In this document: positions 26,252 through 36,303 of the stretch, piece after piece | Numbering within the stretch: the stretch's first letter is position 1 | How the letters are laid out: each line of letters starts with the position of its first letter | Origin: Mycolicibacterium gilvum | Lineage (GTDB): Bacteria; Actinomycetota; Actinomycetes; Mycobacteriales; Mycobacteriaceae | Direction of reading: 5' to 3' | DNA length: 64,000 nt | Assembly: GCF_900454025.1 (NCBI RefSeq) | Contig: NZ_UGQM01000001.1 | Coordinates: 1,922,001-1,986,000 of the forward strand | Notes under the pieces: model-generated | The model's database searches: none | What the model saw: the letters and a program-made list of their open reading frames with translations, nothing else | What the model was told of the DNA's origin: nothing | Made by a program: the position numbers and the translations under genes

Positions 26252-26626
26252 TCACCGGGGTTCTATCAGCTCCCGGAACCGCTCAGCGGAGCACACCTCC
26301 CCGTGCGCGGACCGGACGCGCTCGGCGAGGGTGCGGTCCGACGTCGCGACGAGGACCCGGCCGGGACGCGGATCGGAGCCGATCATCGTGACGATCTCGT
26401 CGTCCGCGGAGTTCGGCGCCGACACGCGAGGATGGGCGACGGTGATCACCGTCGAGTCGATCGGTGGTGCCGGGGGACCCTCGAAAACCACTGTGACGTC
26501 GGCGTCCTCGGCCAGCGCCCACCGTTCCAGGTTCGCCACCAGTGTCGTCATCGCGCCGTGCCGGTCGCGCCACCAGCCGTCCGGCCGGCAGCCGATCACG
26601 TTCATCCCATCGACAATCCAGCGCAT
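26252..26626 (-). CDS. NYN-domain (PIN-like, YacP-type) putative ribonuclease
   Basis: 124 residues. RWIVDGMNVIGCRPDGWWRD at the N-terminus is the NYN/YacP signature, with the catalytic Asp of DGMNV; a second Asp is in SADDEIVTMI and a third in VATSDRTLAERV, giving the acidic cluster of PIN-like RNases. The ATG at 26626 is chosen since further upstream codons overlap the promoter and start of the next gene. Its stop abuts the P450 stop. Probably a housekeeping RNA-processing gene not tied to the catabolic region. Confidence 0.85.
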   Translation of the reverse strand: MRWIVDGMNVIGCRPDGWWRDRHGAMTTLVANLERWALAEDADVTVVFEGPPAPPIDSTVITVAHPRVSAPNSADDEIVTMIGSDPRPGRVLVATSDRTLAERVRSAHGEVCSAERFRELIEPR

Positions 26627-26672
26627 CCGCCGCAGACTAGCGCAGTAGTGCCAGGAGAAAGGCAGCCCCGCC

Positions 26673-28871
26673 ATGGTGACTCGCACCGAGCACACTGGGA
26701 TCGAACACAGAGCGACCTTCTGCCGGATCTGTGAACCGCTGTGCGGCATGGTCGCCACCGTCGAGGACGGCAAGCTCGTCTCGCTGCGTCCCGACAAGGA
26801 CCACCCGCTGTCGGCCGGCTTCGCCTGTCAGAAGGGAATAGCGTTCACGGAGATCGTCAACGATCCCGACCGCATCACCACCCCGATGAGGCGCACGCCG
26901 GACGGGTTCGAACCGGTGAGCTGGGACGAGGCGATGAGCGACATCGCCGACCGGCTCTCTCGGGTGCTGCGCAGCCACGGTCCCGGCGCCGTGGGCTGGT
27001 ACATGGGCAACCCGGGCGCCTTCAGCTACGCCCATGTCATGGCGATCATGGCCTTCATCAAGGGCATCGGCCCCGGCACGCACTTCTTCACCGCGTCGTC
27101 CCAGGACACCAACTGCCGGTTGATGGCCAGCCAGTTGCTCTACGGCACCCCGACGTCGGTGCCGATCCCGGACCTGACCCGCACCGATCTGCTCGTGATG
27201 ATGGGCGCCAACCCCGTGGTGTCCCACGGCAGTTTCCTCACCGCGCCCCGCATCAAGGACCGCATGCACGACATCGTCAAGCGCGGCGGCCGGGTGGTGG
27301 TGATCGACCCCCGCAAGACCGAGACCGCGGCACAGTTCGAGTGGTGCGGCATCGTTCCCGACACCGACGCGCTGCTGCTGCTGTCGCTGCTGCAGGTGAT
27401 GTTCGCCGAGGGGATCGCGCATACCCGCGAGATCGATGCTGTGGCAGACGGATCGGCCTGGCTGCGGGCGCAGGTGGCGCCGTTCACCCCCGAGGTGACG
27501 CAGTCGCACACCGGGATCGACCCCGACACGGTACGCGGGCTGGCCCGCGATCTGGCGGCCACCCCGCGCGCGGCCGTCTACGGTCGCCTCGGCACGTGCG
27601 TGGGTCGGTACGGGACGCTGACGTCGTATCTGATCGACGTCGTCAACCTCGTCGCCGGAAACCTCGACGTGCCAGGCGGATCCGTGATCGTCGGGCAGGG
27701 GATGCCGGCGCAACGCCTGGTCAATATCGGGATGGGCGCGGCCCTGCGCCGGACCTACCGGCGCCAACGCTCACGCATCGGCGGCTTCCGGGCGATCATC
27801 GGTTCCGAACCCGCCGCGTTGATGGCCAAGGAGATGACCACCCCGGGGCATCGACAGATCAAGGCGATGTTCGTCAGCGCGGGTAATCCCGTGCTGTCCG
27901 TGCCGAACGGCGACGAATTGGAGTCGGCACTCGATTCCGTGGATCTGACTGTGGGCCTCGACCTCTACCTGAACGAGACGATGGCGCACTGCGACTACGT
28001 GCTGCCGGTGACCACCATGTACGAGCGGGACGACTTTGCCCTGGTCTTCCAGCAGTTCCAGGCCACCCCGTTCCGGCAGGTCACCGAGGCGGTGATCGCG
28101 CCGGTCGGGCAGGCGCGCCAGGAGTGGGAGATCATCGGCGAGTTGATCGGCCGGATGGCGGACCACTCGCGGGTGTTCGCGGGGATGACCGCCGCCGGAA
28201 AGGTGTTGCGGCGTCTCGGGAAGCCGTTCACGCCGCGGGCCTTCGCCGACATTGTCATCCGGACCTCTACGGGCGGGGACTGGTTCGGGCTGCGTCGCGG
28301 CGGGCTGAGTCACTGGCGACTCGCGCGCGAGCATCCGCACGGCGCGGTGCTCTCGCCGCACCTCAGGACGGGCGCGTTGAAGGAGGCGATCGCGTATCTC
28401 CGCGGACGAATTCAGTTGACGCACGAGGACATTGCTGCGGAGATCGCGACCCTGCTGAAGCAGGAGCAGCCCGACGCGTACCCGCTGCGGATGATCGGAA
28501 TGCGCGAACCCCGCTCCGAGAACTCCTGGATGCACAACGCGCCGCTGCTGATGCGCGGCGACCGCGGCCACCACGGGTTGATGAACGCCGACGATGCGGC
28601 CGACCTGCAGATCGGCGACGGCAGCGAGGTGCGGGTCAGCTCGCCATACGGCAGCATCACCGTGCCCGTCACGCTGACCAAGGACATCATGCCGGGCGTG
28701 ATCGCGGTGCCGCACGGTTGGGGGCACAAGGGGACCGGCGGGTGGACGCTGGCCAACAAGGCGGGCGGCGCCAACGTCAACCGGCTGACGTCGAGCGACC
28801 CCGACGACGTCGAGTCGCTGGCCGGCATGGCGTGGCTGACGGGCGTCCCGGTCCGCGCGGAGAAGGTCTAG
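26673..28871 (+). CDS. Molybdopterin-dependent oxidoreductase (formate dehydrogenase/BisC superfamily)
   Basis: 732 residues. The N-terminal [4Fe-4S] motif is FCRICEPLCGMVATVEDGKL followed by FACQKG. Molybdopterin-guanine-dinucleotide binding segments follow: WYMGNPGAFSYAH, MMGANPVVSHGS and VVVIDPRKTETA. The MoCo dinucleotide-binding C-terminal domain includes MNADDAADLQIGDGSEVRVS and GVIAVPHGWGHKG. There is no Tat signal, so it is cytoplasmic, and no electron-transfer subunit lies nearby. The protein ligand to Mo is not clear: TASSQDTNCRL is near the expected position. Its substrate is unknown. ATG at 26673 with GAAAGG 11 bases upstream; it runs alone. Confidence 0.9.
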   Translation: MVTRTEHTGIEHRATFCRICEPLCGMVATVEDGKLVSLRPDKDHPLSAGFACQKGIAFTEIVNDPDRITTPMRRTPDGFEPVSWDEAMSDIADRLSRVLRSHGPGAVGWYMGNPGAFSYAHVMAIMAFIKGIGPGTHFFTASSQDTNCRLMASQLLYGTPTSVPIPDLTRTDLLVMMGANPVVSHGSFLTAPRIKDRMHDIVKRGGRVVVIDPRKTETAAQFEWCGIVPDTDALLLLSLLQVMFAEGIAHTREIDAVADGSAWLRAQVAPFTPEVTQSHTGIDPDTVRGLARDLAATPRAAVYGRLGTCVGRYGTLTSYLIDVVNLVAGNLDVPGGSVIVGQGMPAQRLVNIGMGAALRRTYRRQRSRIGGFRAIIGSEPAALMAKEMTTPGHRQIKAMFVSAGNPVLSVPNGDELESALDSVDLTVGLDLYLNETMAHCDYVLPVTTMYERDDFALVFQQFQATPFRQVTEAVIAPVGQARQEWEIIGELIGRMADHSRVFAGMTAAGKVLRRLGKPFTPRAFADIVIRTSTGGDWFGLRRGGLSHWRLAREHPHGAVLSPHLRTGALKEAIAYLRGRIQLTHEDIAAEIATLLKQEQPDAYPLRMIGMREPRSENSWMHNAPLLMRGDRGHHGLMNADDAADLQIGDGSEVRVSSPYGSITVPVTLTKDIMPGVIAVPHGWGHKGTGGWTLANKAGGANVNRLTSSDPDDVESLAGMAWLTGVPVRAEKV

Positions 28872-28886
28872 CGTCAGCCGACGATG

Positions 28887-29267
28887 TCATGTCGCGGTCG
28901 TCGGGCGCGCCCCTGTGTAGGCAGCACGAAGATCGGTGACAGTCGCGAGCGCCAGTGCGGCGCTGAATACGCGGGCGTTCCGACGCGAGCGGTCATCCGT
29001 TCCGCGGCGCAGAACGAAACCGACTGTCACCAGGTTGCTTGCTGCCCGAGCCGCGAGCCACGGCCATCGCGGCCTTCCGAACAACAGCCCGGGAACCAAA
29101 GCGAGGTCGAGGGCGCCCACCAGTTGCGCGTCGCGCTTTCCGGTCAATCCGATGAGCGGACCCAGGCGCTCTGGTGTCCCCAACAGTGCGGTTCCGGCGA
29201 CTGCGGTGAACAGCCCGGCTGTGGTGGCGATTCGCTGTACGGACGAGCCGCTGTGGGAGTCGGTCAT
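28887..29267 (-). CDS. Small integral membrane protein of unknown function
   Basis: 126 residues. Hydrophobic segments are visible at about residues 12-30 (TAGLFTAVAGTALLGT), 45-62 (VGALDLALVPGLLFG) and 100-115 (FSAALALATVTDLRAA), so three membrane helices are likely, with a basic RRGTDDRSRRNAR loop. I do not recognise the family with confidence; DUF4267-like membrane proteins are a possibility. The ATG at 29267 is chosen because 15 further codons would enter the family A palindrome at 29283-29345. It is 15 bases from the convergent molybdopterin enzyme gene. Confidence 0.7.
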   Translation of the reverse strand: MTDSHSGSSVQRIATTAGLFTAVAGTALLGTPERLGPLIGLTGKRDAQLVGALDLALVPGLLFGRPRWPWLAARAASNLVTVGFVLRRGTDDRSRRNARVFSAALALATVTDLRAAYTGARPTTAT

Positions 29268-29282
29268 CTCCCCAAGGTACTG

Positions 29283-29345
29283 CGCCGAAATTGCATTCCA
29301 GCAGGCCTGCACTCGAAATTCCTCTGCTGGAATGCACTTTCGGCG
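29283..29345. repeat. Intergenic palindrome family A, copy 3
   Basis: Arms 29283-29304 and 29324-29345 (21 of 22 pair), loop 19 nt with the reverse complement of TTCGAGTG, so oriented like copy 2. It lies 14 bp past the stop of the minus-strand CaiB gene and 15 bp before the start of the small membrane protein, the only family A copy between tandem rather than convergent genes. Confidence 0.85.
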
Positions 29346-29359
29346 AGAAGGGGGTCAGG

Positions 29360-30583
29360 TCAGGCGATCGCGCCCTTGTCCTTGAGCTCCTCGATGCGAT
29401 CCCACTCCAGGCCGAGCTCCATCAACACGATCTCGGTGTGTTCGGAGGCCTGCGGCGCACGTGTGGTCTCCAGCGGCTCGTGGTTGAACTGGACCGGCCC
29501 GCGGACCACCTTGAAGGGTTTCCCGCCGTCGGAGGCCTCCACTTCGACGATCATGTCGTTGGCGATGGCCTGCTCGTCGGTGCCGAGGTCGACCAGGCTC
29601 TGGAACGGCGCCCACTGACCCTTCATGGTCTTGAGGTGCCGGCGCCAGTACTCGAACGGCTTGGCGGCGATCGCCTCGGTGATGAGCCGAACTCCCTCTT
29701 CGGCGTTCTGGATCAGCGGCATCACGTCCGAGAACCGCGGGTCGTCGGCGAGTTCGGGCAACCCCAGGTGTTCCCACGTGTCGCGGATGTAGCCGGTCGG
29801 GCTGACGATGCACAGGTTGATGGTGCCGCCGTCGGAGGTCTGGTAGTTCGCCATGAAGGGGTTGACCGAGGTGGTGGTGCCGGGCATCAGCGACCGCATC
29901 GTCTCGCCGGTCTCCATGCCCTGGGTGACGCTCGCGCCGGCAGCCCACCATGCTGTGCTCAGCAGCGACACATCGATCTCGACCGCCTCGCCGGTGCGCT
30001 CCCGGTGGAACAGTGCCGCCGAGATCCCGCCCGCGATGTTCATGCCGCCGATCGAGTCGCCGAACGCTGGGATGCCTTGGGGCAGTGCGCCGCCCAATTC
30101 CTCGGGGGTGAGCGCGTGGCCGACGCCGCTTCGGGTCCAGAACGCGGTGCCGTCGAATCCTCCGACGAGTCGTTCGGGTCCCTTGTCGCCGTAGGCGCTG
30201 CCCCGGGCGTAGATGATGTTCGGGTTGACCGCGCGGATGTGCTCGATGTCGAACTTGTTCTTCTGCCGGGCCTGTGGCATGTAGTTGGTCAGGAACACGT
30301 CGGCGGTCTTGGCGATCTCGTAGAGCACCTCCTGCCCCTCGGGGGTGGAGACGTCGATGCCGACGCTGCGCTTGCCGCGGTTGGGGTGCTCGATGAGCGG
30401 ATGGCGGTTGGGGTCGAGTTGGAACCCGCCCATGTTGATGAAACCGCGCTGGGTGTCTCCGCGCACCGGATGCTCGATCTTGATGACGTCGGCGCCCCAG
30501 TCGGCGAGTATCGCGCCTGCCGCCGGCACGAACGTGAACTGTGCAACCTCGAGGACCCGCACGCCCTCCATCACCTTGATCAA
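29360..30583 (-). CDS. CaiB/BaiF-family CoA transferase
   Basis: 407 residues, family III CoA transferase. VRVLEVAQFTFVPAAGAILA and GADVIKIEHPVRGDTQRGF are typical N-terminal parts; the probable catalytic Asp is in PAFGDSIGGMN, and RERTGEAVEIDVSLL follows. The start is TTG at 30583: AGAAGGGG lies 6-7 bases upstream, while the internal ATG (codon 5) has no comparable site. It is divergent from an aldehyde dehydrogenase and shares with it one of the 21-bp operator copies. Expected to put CoA on the acid made by an upstream oxidation. Confidence 0.92.
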   Translation of the reverse strand: MIKVMEGVRVLEVAQFTFVPAAGAILADWGADVIKIEHPVRGDTQRGFINMGGFQLDPNRHPLIEHPNRGKRSVGIDVSTPEGQEVLYEIAKTADVFLTNYMPQARQKNKFDIEHIRAVNPNIIYARGSAYGDKGPERLVGGFDGTAFWTRSGVGHALTPEELGGALPQGIPAFGDSIGGMNIAGGISAALFHRERTGEAVEIDVSLLSTAWWAAGASVTQGMETGETMRSLMPGTTTSVNPFMANYQTSDGGTINLCIVSPTGYIRDTWEHLGLPELADDPRFSDVMPLIQNAEEGVRLITEAIAAKPFEYWRRHLKTMKGQWAPFQSLVDLGTDEQAIANDMIVEVEASDGGKPFKVVRGPVQFNHEPLETTRAPQASEHTEIVLMELGLEWDRIEELKDKGAIA

Positions 30584-30658
30584 GTCGATCCCCTTCTGAC
30601 GACCCGGCTCCGACGACCATGTCGAACGGCATTCTGGGGCGAGTGTAGCGGAGGTTCA

Positions 30659-30679
30659 ATACTGTAACCTTTACCGTTG
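30659..30679. promoter_or_regulatory. Copy of the shared 21-bp operator (CaiB/ALDH divergent promoter)
   Basis: ATACTGT-N7-ACCGTTG. The left arm is identical to the best copy at 39722; the right arm keeps AC-GT. It lies 30 bp from the aldehyde dehydrogenase start and 75 bp from the CaiB start. Confidence 0.5.
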
Positions 30680-30709
30680 ATCATCCGAGACAGCCACCGG
30701 AGGTGCCAG

Positions 30710-32251
<1,542 letters not shown>

Positions 32252-32308
32252 CACTTCGCGACAGTGAAGCCAGGGCTGTGCTCGGACGCTTGAGCGCGAC
32301 CCGGAATG

Positions 32309-33526
32309 CTATTTCGCGGCGGCGGGGGAGAAGGTCACCGGGAGCGCCGTCGGTGACCGGAACGGCTGCCCGTGGATATGCGGATCGTCGTCGGTGACGA
32401 ACCGGATGTCCGACAGTCGGGTCAGCAGGGTCTCGACAGCCACCCGCGTCTCCATGCGGGCCAGGTGCAGACCCATGCAGGTGTGCTCGCCGGCGGCAAA
32501 GGACAGGTGGGGCACCCGCTTTCGGAAGATGTCGAACTCCTCGGAACGCTCCCACCGCTTCTCATCCCGGTTGGCGGAGCCGATGCACACGTCGATGACC
32601 GCGCCCGCCGGGATCGGCACACCTTCGAGCTCGGTGTCTTCCGTGGTGAACCGCTGCACGGTGGTCAGCGGCGTCTCGTAGCGCAGGCCCTCCTCGATGG
32701 CCTGCCCGATCAGCTCATGGTCGGCGTCGACCGCATCGAACTGGTCCCGATGGGTCAGCAGCAGGTACAGCAGATTGCCCGACGACCGGTAGGTGGTCTC
32801 CAGTCCGGCCGGAAGCAGCAGGCGCAGAAAGGAGAAAATGGCTTCGTCGGTGAGGTGTTCACCGTCGATCTCGGCCGACACCAGATCGCCGATGATGTCG
32901 TCGGTCGGCGCGCAGCGGCGCTTCTCGATCTGTGCCAGGAAGTAATCCTTCAATGCCGCCGATGCCTCGAACGCCCGCTTGTGGTTGATCGTGTAGCTGA
33001 TCAGCTCCACCGCGCGTTTGCGGAACCAGGGCAGGTCATCCTCGGGCAAGCCGAGCAGGCGGGAGATGACGCGGGTGGGGAACTCGAACGTGAAGTCACG
33101 GACCAGGTCGGCGCTGCCCTTGTCGATGAATTCGTCGATCAGCCCGTTGACGACCGGTCGCACGATCTCCGGTTCCCATCGCGCCAGCGATCGGGTCTTG
33201 AACGCCGCCGACACGAGGCTGCGGTGCTCCCAATGCGGTTTGCCCTCCATCGCCAGGATGGTCGGTCCGATGAAGAGCCCGATGGTCGCGTCGTAGATCT
33301 TGGAGTTGAAGACCTTGCCGTCCCGGAATACCCGGTTCACCGCGTCGAAAGACACGGCGGCGTAAAGCTTTTCCGGCATGAGCGATTCCGGGGTTTTCGA
33401 CCAGTCCATGACGGACCCGCGGAAGACCCCGCCTTCGGCGCGGTGACGCGCGAACATCGGATACGGATCGCGCAGATCGATGGGTCCGTCCATCTCGACG
33501 TCCTGAACCGGTGTGTCCACGCGCAT
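32309..33526 (-). CDS. Cytochrome P450
   Basis: Up to 405 residues. Heme ligand Cys350 in SFAAGEHTCMGLHLAR (Ala replaces the common second Gly region), I-helix LLLPAGLETTYRSSGNLL and ExxR in IEEGLRYETPLTTVQRFT. The ATG at 33526 lies inside a 21-bp operator copy (33525-33545), so a later start, GTG 33520 or ATG 33493 with AGGA upstream, is quite possible. The CYP family is not assignable by eye. It is divergent from an SDR and convergent with an aldehyde dehydrogenase across a 57-bp gap. Likely hydroxylates the primary substrate. Confidence 0.93.
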   Translation of the reverse strand: MRVDTPVQDVEMDGPIDLRDPYPMFARHRAEGGVFRGSVMDWSKTPESLMPEKLYAAVSFDAVNRVFRDGKVFNSKIYDATIGLFIGPTILAMEGKPHWEHRSLVSAAFKTRSLARWEPEIVRPVVNGLIDEFIDKGSADLVRDFTFEFPTRVISRLLGLPEDDLPWFRKRAVELISYTINHKRAFEASAALKDYFLAQIEKRRCAPTDDIIGDLVSAEIDGEHLTDEAIFSFLRLLLPAGLETTYRSSGNLLYLLLTHRDQFDAVDADHELIGQAIEEGLRYETPLTTVQRFTTEDTELEGVPIPAGAVIDVCIGSANRDEKRWERSEEFDIFRKRVPHLSFAAGEHTCMGLHLARMETRVAVETLLTRLSDIRFVTDDDPHIHGQPFRSPTALPVTFSPAAAK

Positions 33527-33545
33527 ACTGTAGCCCTTACGGTAA
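33525..33545. promoter_or_regulatory. Copy of the shared 21-bp operator (P450/SDR divergent promoter)
   Basis: ATACTGT-N7-ACGGTAA; arms deviate from each other at two positions. It overlaps the most upstream possible start codon of the P450. Two further half-sites, ACAGTAA at 33594 and ACAGTAG at 33606, occur in the same 139-bp intergenic region. Confidence 0.55.
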
Positions 33546-33665
33546 CTTGCTGTACAGAAGTCGCGTCATCGGATGACCCGTATGGGCGGCAAAACAGTAA
33601 TAACTACAGTAGAGATAACTAGGCTGGTGGTCCCCACGATGGAGGGCTACCAGGAGGGATCCGCG

Positions 33666-34454
33666 ATGTCTGCAGAGGGTCGCCGCGTGGTGGTCGTCGG
33701 TGCGGGATCGGGAATCGGCGCGGCCACCGCCGCGTGGTTCCACAGCCGAGGTGATCACGTACTGGCTGTCGACGCCAGGCCGCGCAGCGGGCCGTTCGCG
33801 GAATGGCTCGTGTGCGACCTGCGCAGCGCCGACGAGATCGAGGGCGCGCTGGGCCGGATCGGCCACGGGTGGGATGTTCTCGCCCACGTCGCGGGTATTC
33901 CCGGCACGGCCGACGCCCGCGACGTGCTGACGGTCAACTACCTCGGCGCCAGGCTCATGCTCGACGGCATGCTGCCTCTGATGAACCATGGCGGATCGAT
34001 GGTCGCCGTCGCCTCGACGGCGGCGCTCGGATGGGACAGCAACATCGGCCTGCTGTCGGGTCTGCTCGACGCCAGGGACACCACGGCGGTGACGCGGTGG
34101 CTCGAGGCGCAGGATCCGTCGATGGCCTACTACCTGTCGAAACAGGCGCTGGTTCTCTACGCCAAGCGGCTCAGCGGCGTGGCCTGGCGCGAATACGGCG
34201 TGCGGGTCAACACGGTGAGCCCGGGGCCCACCGAGACACCGATCCTCGGGGACTTCGAGGAGTCCATGGGCAGGGACATGCTCGACGGTGTGCGCACCAC
34301 GATCGGCCGGCACGGCACGGTCGACGACATGACACCGGCCATCGGTTTCCTGTCCTCTCCCGAAGCCCGCTGGATCAACGGCCAGGACATTCATGTCGAC
34401 GGAGGTTTCACCGCGGCACTTGTCCATCCGATGCCGGAGAGGGCGCAGGTATGA
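33666..34454 (+). CDS. Short-chain dehydrogenase/reductase
   Basis: 262 residues. Cofactor motif VVVGAGSGIGAATAAW, then DARPRSGPFAEW with the Asp expected of NAD(H) preference, AHVAGIPG as the NNAG equivalent, Ser in VASTAALGW, and Tyr-Lys in MAYYLSKQAL. The C-terminus WINGQDIHVDGGFTAAL is typical. The ATG at 33666 follows AGGAGGG; 31 more in-frame codons run back into the promoter. It leads an operon with a DUF2834 membrane protein and an aldehyde dehydrogenase, an arrangement suiting alcohol to aldehyde to acid oxidation. Confidence 0.9.
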   Translation: MSAEGRRVVVVGAGSGIGAATAAWFHSRGDHVLAVDARPRSGPFAEWLVCDLRSADEIEGALGRIGHGWDVLAHVAGIPGTADARDVLTVNYLGARLMLDGMLPLMNHGGSMVAVASTAALGWDSNIGLLSGLLDARDTTAVTRWLEAQDPSMAYYLSKQALVLYAKRLSGVAWREYGVRVNTVSPGPTETPILGDFEESMGRDMLDGVRTTIGRHGTVDDMTPAIGFLSSPEARWINGQDIHVDGGFTAALVHPMPERAQV

Positions 34455-34816
34455 CGCGCGGCGACAAGACACTGTGTGTGATCTACGCGGCCGTGGCCCT
34501 CGTCGCCCTCGTCGCGACGTGGTGGCACAACGTCGCATTCATTCTCAGCGGACAGGGTGAAAGCCTGCTCGACTTCATCCGTGCGGCGTATGCAAACCAT
34601 GCCGGCGCCTCACTGACCAATGATCTGCTCCTGCTGGGGGTTGCTGTCTTCGTGTTCATGGTCGTCGAGGCGCGACGGCTCGGGATTGCCCGGATCTGGC
34701 TGTATCTCGTGATCAGCATCGGTGTCGCGATCAGTGTGGGGCTACCGCTCTTCCTCATCGTCAGGCAGGTGGCGTTGGCACGTACCCGGGGTGCGGAGAA
34801 AGGTGCGCAAGCATGA
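34451..34816 (+). CDS. DUF2834-type small membrane protein
   Basis: 121 residues, three membrane helices: LCVIYAAVALVALVATWWHN, LLLLGVAVFVFMVVEARR, and IWLYLVISIGVAISVGLPLF. The VVEARRLGIARIWLYLV region followed by LPLFLIVRQ is characteristic of the DUF2834 family. Function unknown. The ATG overlaps the SDR stop (ATGA) and its own stop overlaps the ALDH start (ATGA). This tight coupling to two oxidoreductases suggests a role in substrate entry or membrane association of the pair (inference). Confidence 0.8.
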   Translation: MTRGDKTLCVIYAAVALVALVATWWHNVAFILSGQGESLLDFIRAAYANHAGASLTNDLLLLGVAVFVFMVVEARRLGIARIWLYLVISIGVAISVGLPLFLIVRQVALARTRGAEKGAQA

Positions 34817-36303
34817 CAACGACGGAGCAGGTGACGGTGACGGTGACGGCGGAGTCGATGTCGTCGATGCTGGAACGTCAGCGCGCGGCATTCGTGGCCG
34901 ACGGTCCACCGGACGTGGCGCTGCGACGCAACCGGATCGACCGCCTGATGGCACTGGTACTCGACAATGTGGACGACTTCGTCGACGCGATGGGGCGTGA
35001 TTTCGGTACCCGGCCGAAGCAGGGGTCGCTGTTCACCGAGATCATGGGCATGATCTCGGTGATCGAGCACACCAGATCGCATGTGGGGCAATGGATGAAG
35101 CCCCAGCGGCTGATGCGGCCCGCGCGGGCGTTCGGACTGCGGGCCGAGGTCGAACCGTCACCGCTGGGCGTCGTCGGCATCATCGGCCCGTGGAACTTCC
35201 CGCTGAATTTGGTGGTGTTGCCCGCTGTGGCGGCGTTCGCCGCGGGCAACCGGGTGATGATCAAGATGTCGGAGGTGACCCCGCGTACCGCGGCGCTGAT
35301 GGCCGCACTGGCGCCGGACTACTTCGACCCGGCCGAACTCGCCGTCGTCACAGGGGGCGCCGACGTCGCGGCGGCGTTCGCCGCGCTGCCGTTCGACCAC
35401 CTGTTCTTCACCGGATCACCGTCGGTCGGGGCGCTGGTGCAGCGGGCAGCCGCAGGCAACCTGGTGCCGGTGACGCTGGAGCTCGGCGGCAAGAACCCGG
35501 TGGTCGTGGCCTCTGCCGCCGATATCCGCCGGGCGGCAACACGAATTGCGCAAGGCCGCATGATCAACGGCGGTCAGGTCTGCGTGTGCCCGGACTACGT
35601 GTTCGTCCCCGCCGAGCGTGTCGAGCTGTTCGTCGCCGTCGTCCGCGACACCTGGCGGGCGATGTTCCCGGCGGTCGTCACCAACGACGACTACTGCTCG
35701 TCGGTCAACGAGGCGAACTTCGACCGCGTGGTCGGACTCATCGACGACGCCCGGGCCAAGGGCGCGCGGGTCGACTCGGTGGCCCCACCCGGCGAGACGC
35801 TGCCCGACCGTGCGACCCGCAAGATCGCTCCGACACTGGTGCGCGACGCGGACGACAACATGCGGATCGCCGTGGAGGAGACATTCGGACCCGTGCTCAC
35901 GGTCCGCACCTACGAGCGGCTGTCCGACGTCATCGACTACGTCAACGCACGCCCCGCACCGCTGGTGGCGTACTGGTTCGGGCCCGATGACGCCGACTTC
36001 CGCACGTTCGTCGCGCACACCCGCAGCGGCGGGGTGGCGCGCAATGATTTTGCCGCGCAGATGATCCCGTCAGCGGCGCCATTCGGCGGAGTGGGACGCA
36101 GCGGGATGGGCGCCTACCACGGCAAAGCCGGATTCGACGCGTTCAGCCACTACCGTACGGTGGTCGGAAGCGATCTGCCGTTCACCATCACCGGCCGCGC
36201 CGCGCCGCCGTTCACGCCGTCTATGCGCCTGACCACCTTGCTCGCGCTGCGGATGGCGCGTAGCCGGACGCATAAAAGGCTCCGTCGGCTCAGGAACCGG
36301 TGA
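34813..36303 (+). CDS. Aldehyde dehydrogenase (coniferyl-aldehyde dehydrogenase-like group)
   Basis: 496 residues. Cofactor loop VGIIGPWNFPLNLVVLP, base Glu in LELGGKNPVVV, catalytic Cys in INGGQVCVCPDYVFVP, and EETFGPVLTVRTY. The NPLxxxWNFP-like segment and the basic C-terminal tail (RMARSRTHKRLRRLRNR) fit the membrane-associated ALDH group acting on hydrophobic aldehydes. It overlaps the DUF2834 gene at 34813-34816 and, at its 3' end, the convergent FadD19-like gene by 14 bases. It oxidises the aldehyde produced upstream and hands an acid to that ligase. Confidence 0.92.
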   Translation: MTTTEQVTVTVTAESMSSMLERQRAAFVADGPPDVALRRNRIDRLMALVLDNVDDFVDAMGRDFGTRPKQGSLFTEIMGMISVIEHTRSHVGQWMKPQRLMRPARAFGLRAEVEPSPLGVVGIIGPWNFPLNLVVLPAVAAFAAGNRVMIKMSEVTPRTAALMAALAPDYFDPAELAVVTGGADVAAAFAALPFDHLFFTGSPSVGALVQRAAAGNLVPVTLELGGKNPVVVASAADIRRAATRIAQGRMINGGQVCVCPDYVFVPAERVELFVAVVRDTWRAMFPAVVTNDDYCSSVNEANFDRVVGLIDDARAKGARVDSVAPPGETLPDRATRKIAPTLVRDADDNMRIAVEETFGPVLTVRTYERLSDVIDYVNARPAPLVAYWFGPDDADFRTFVAHTRSGGVARNDFAAQMIPSAAPFGGVGRSGMGAYHGKAGFDAFSHYRTVVGSDLPFTITGRAAPPFTPSMRLTTLLALRMARSRTHKRLRRLRNR

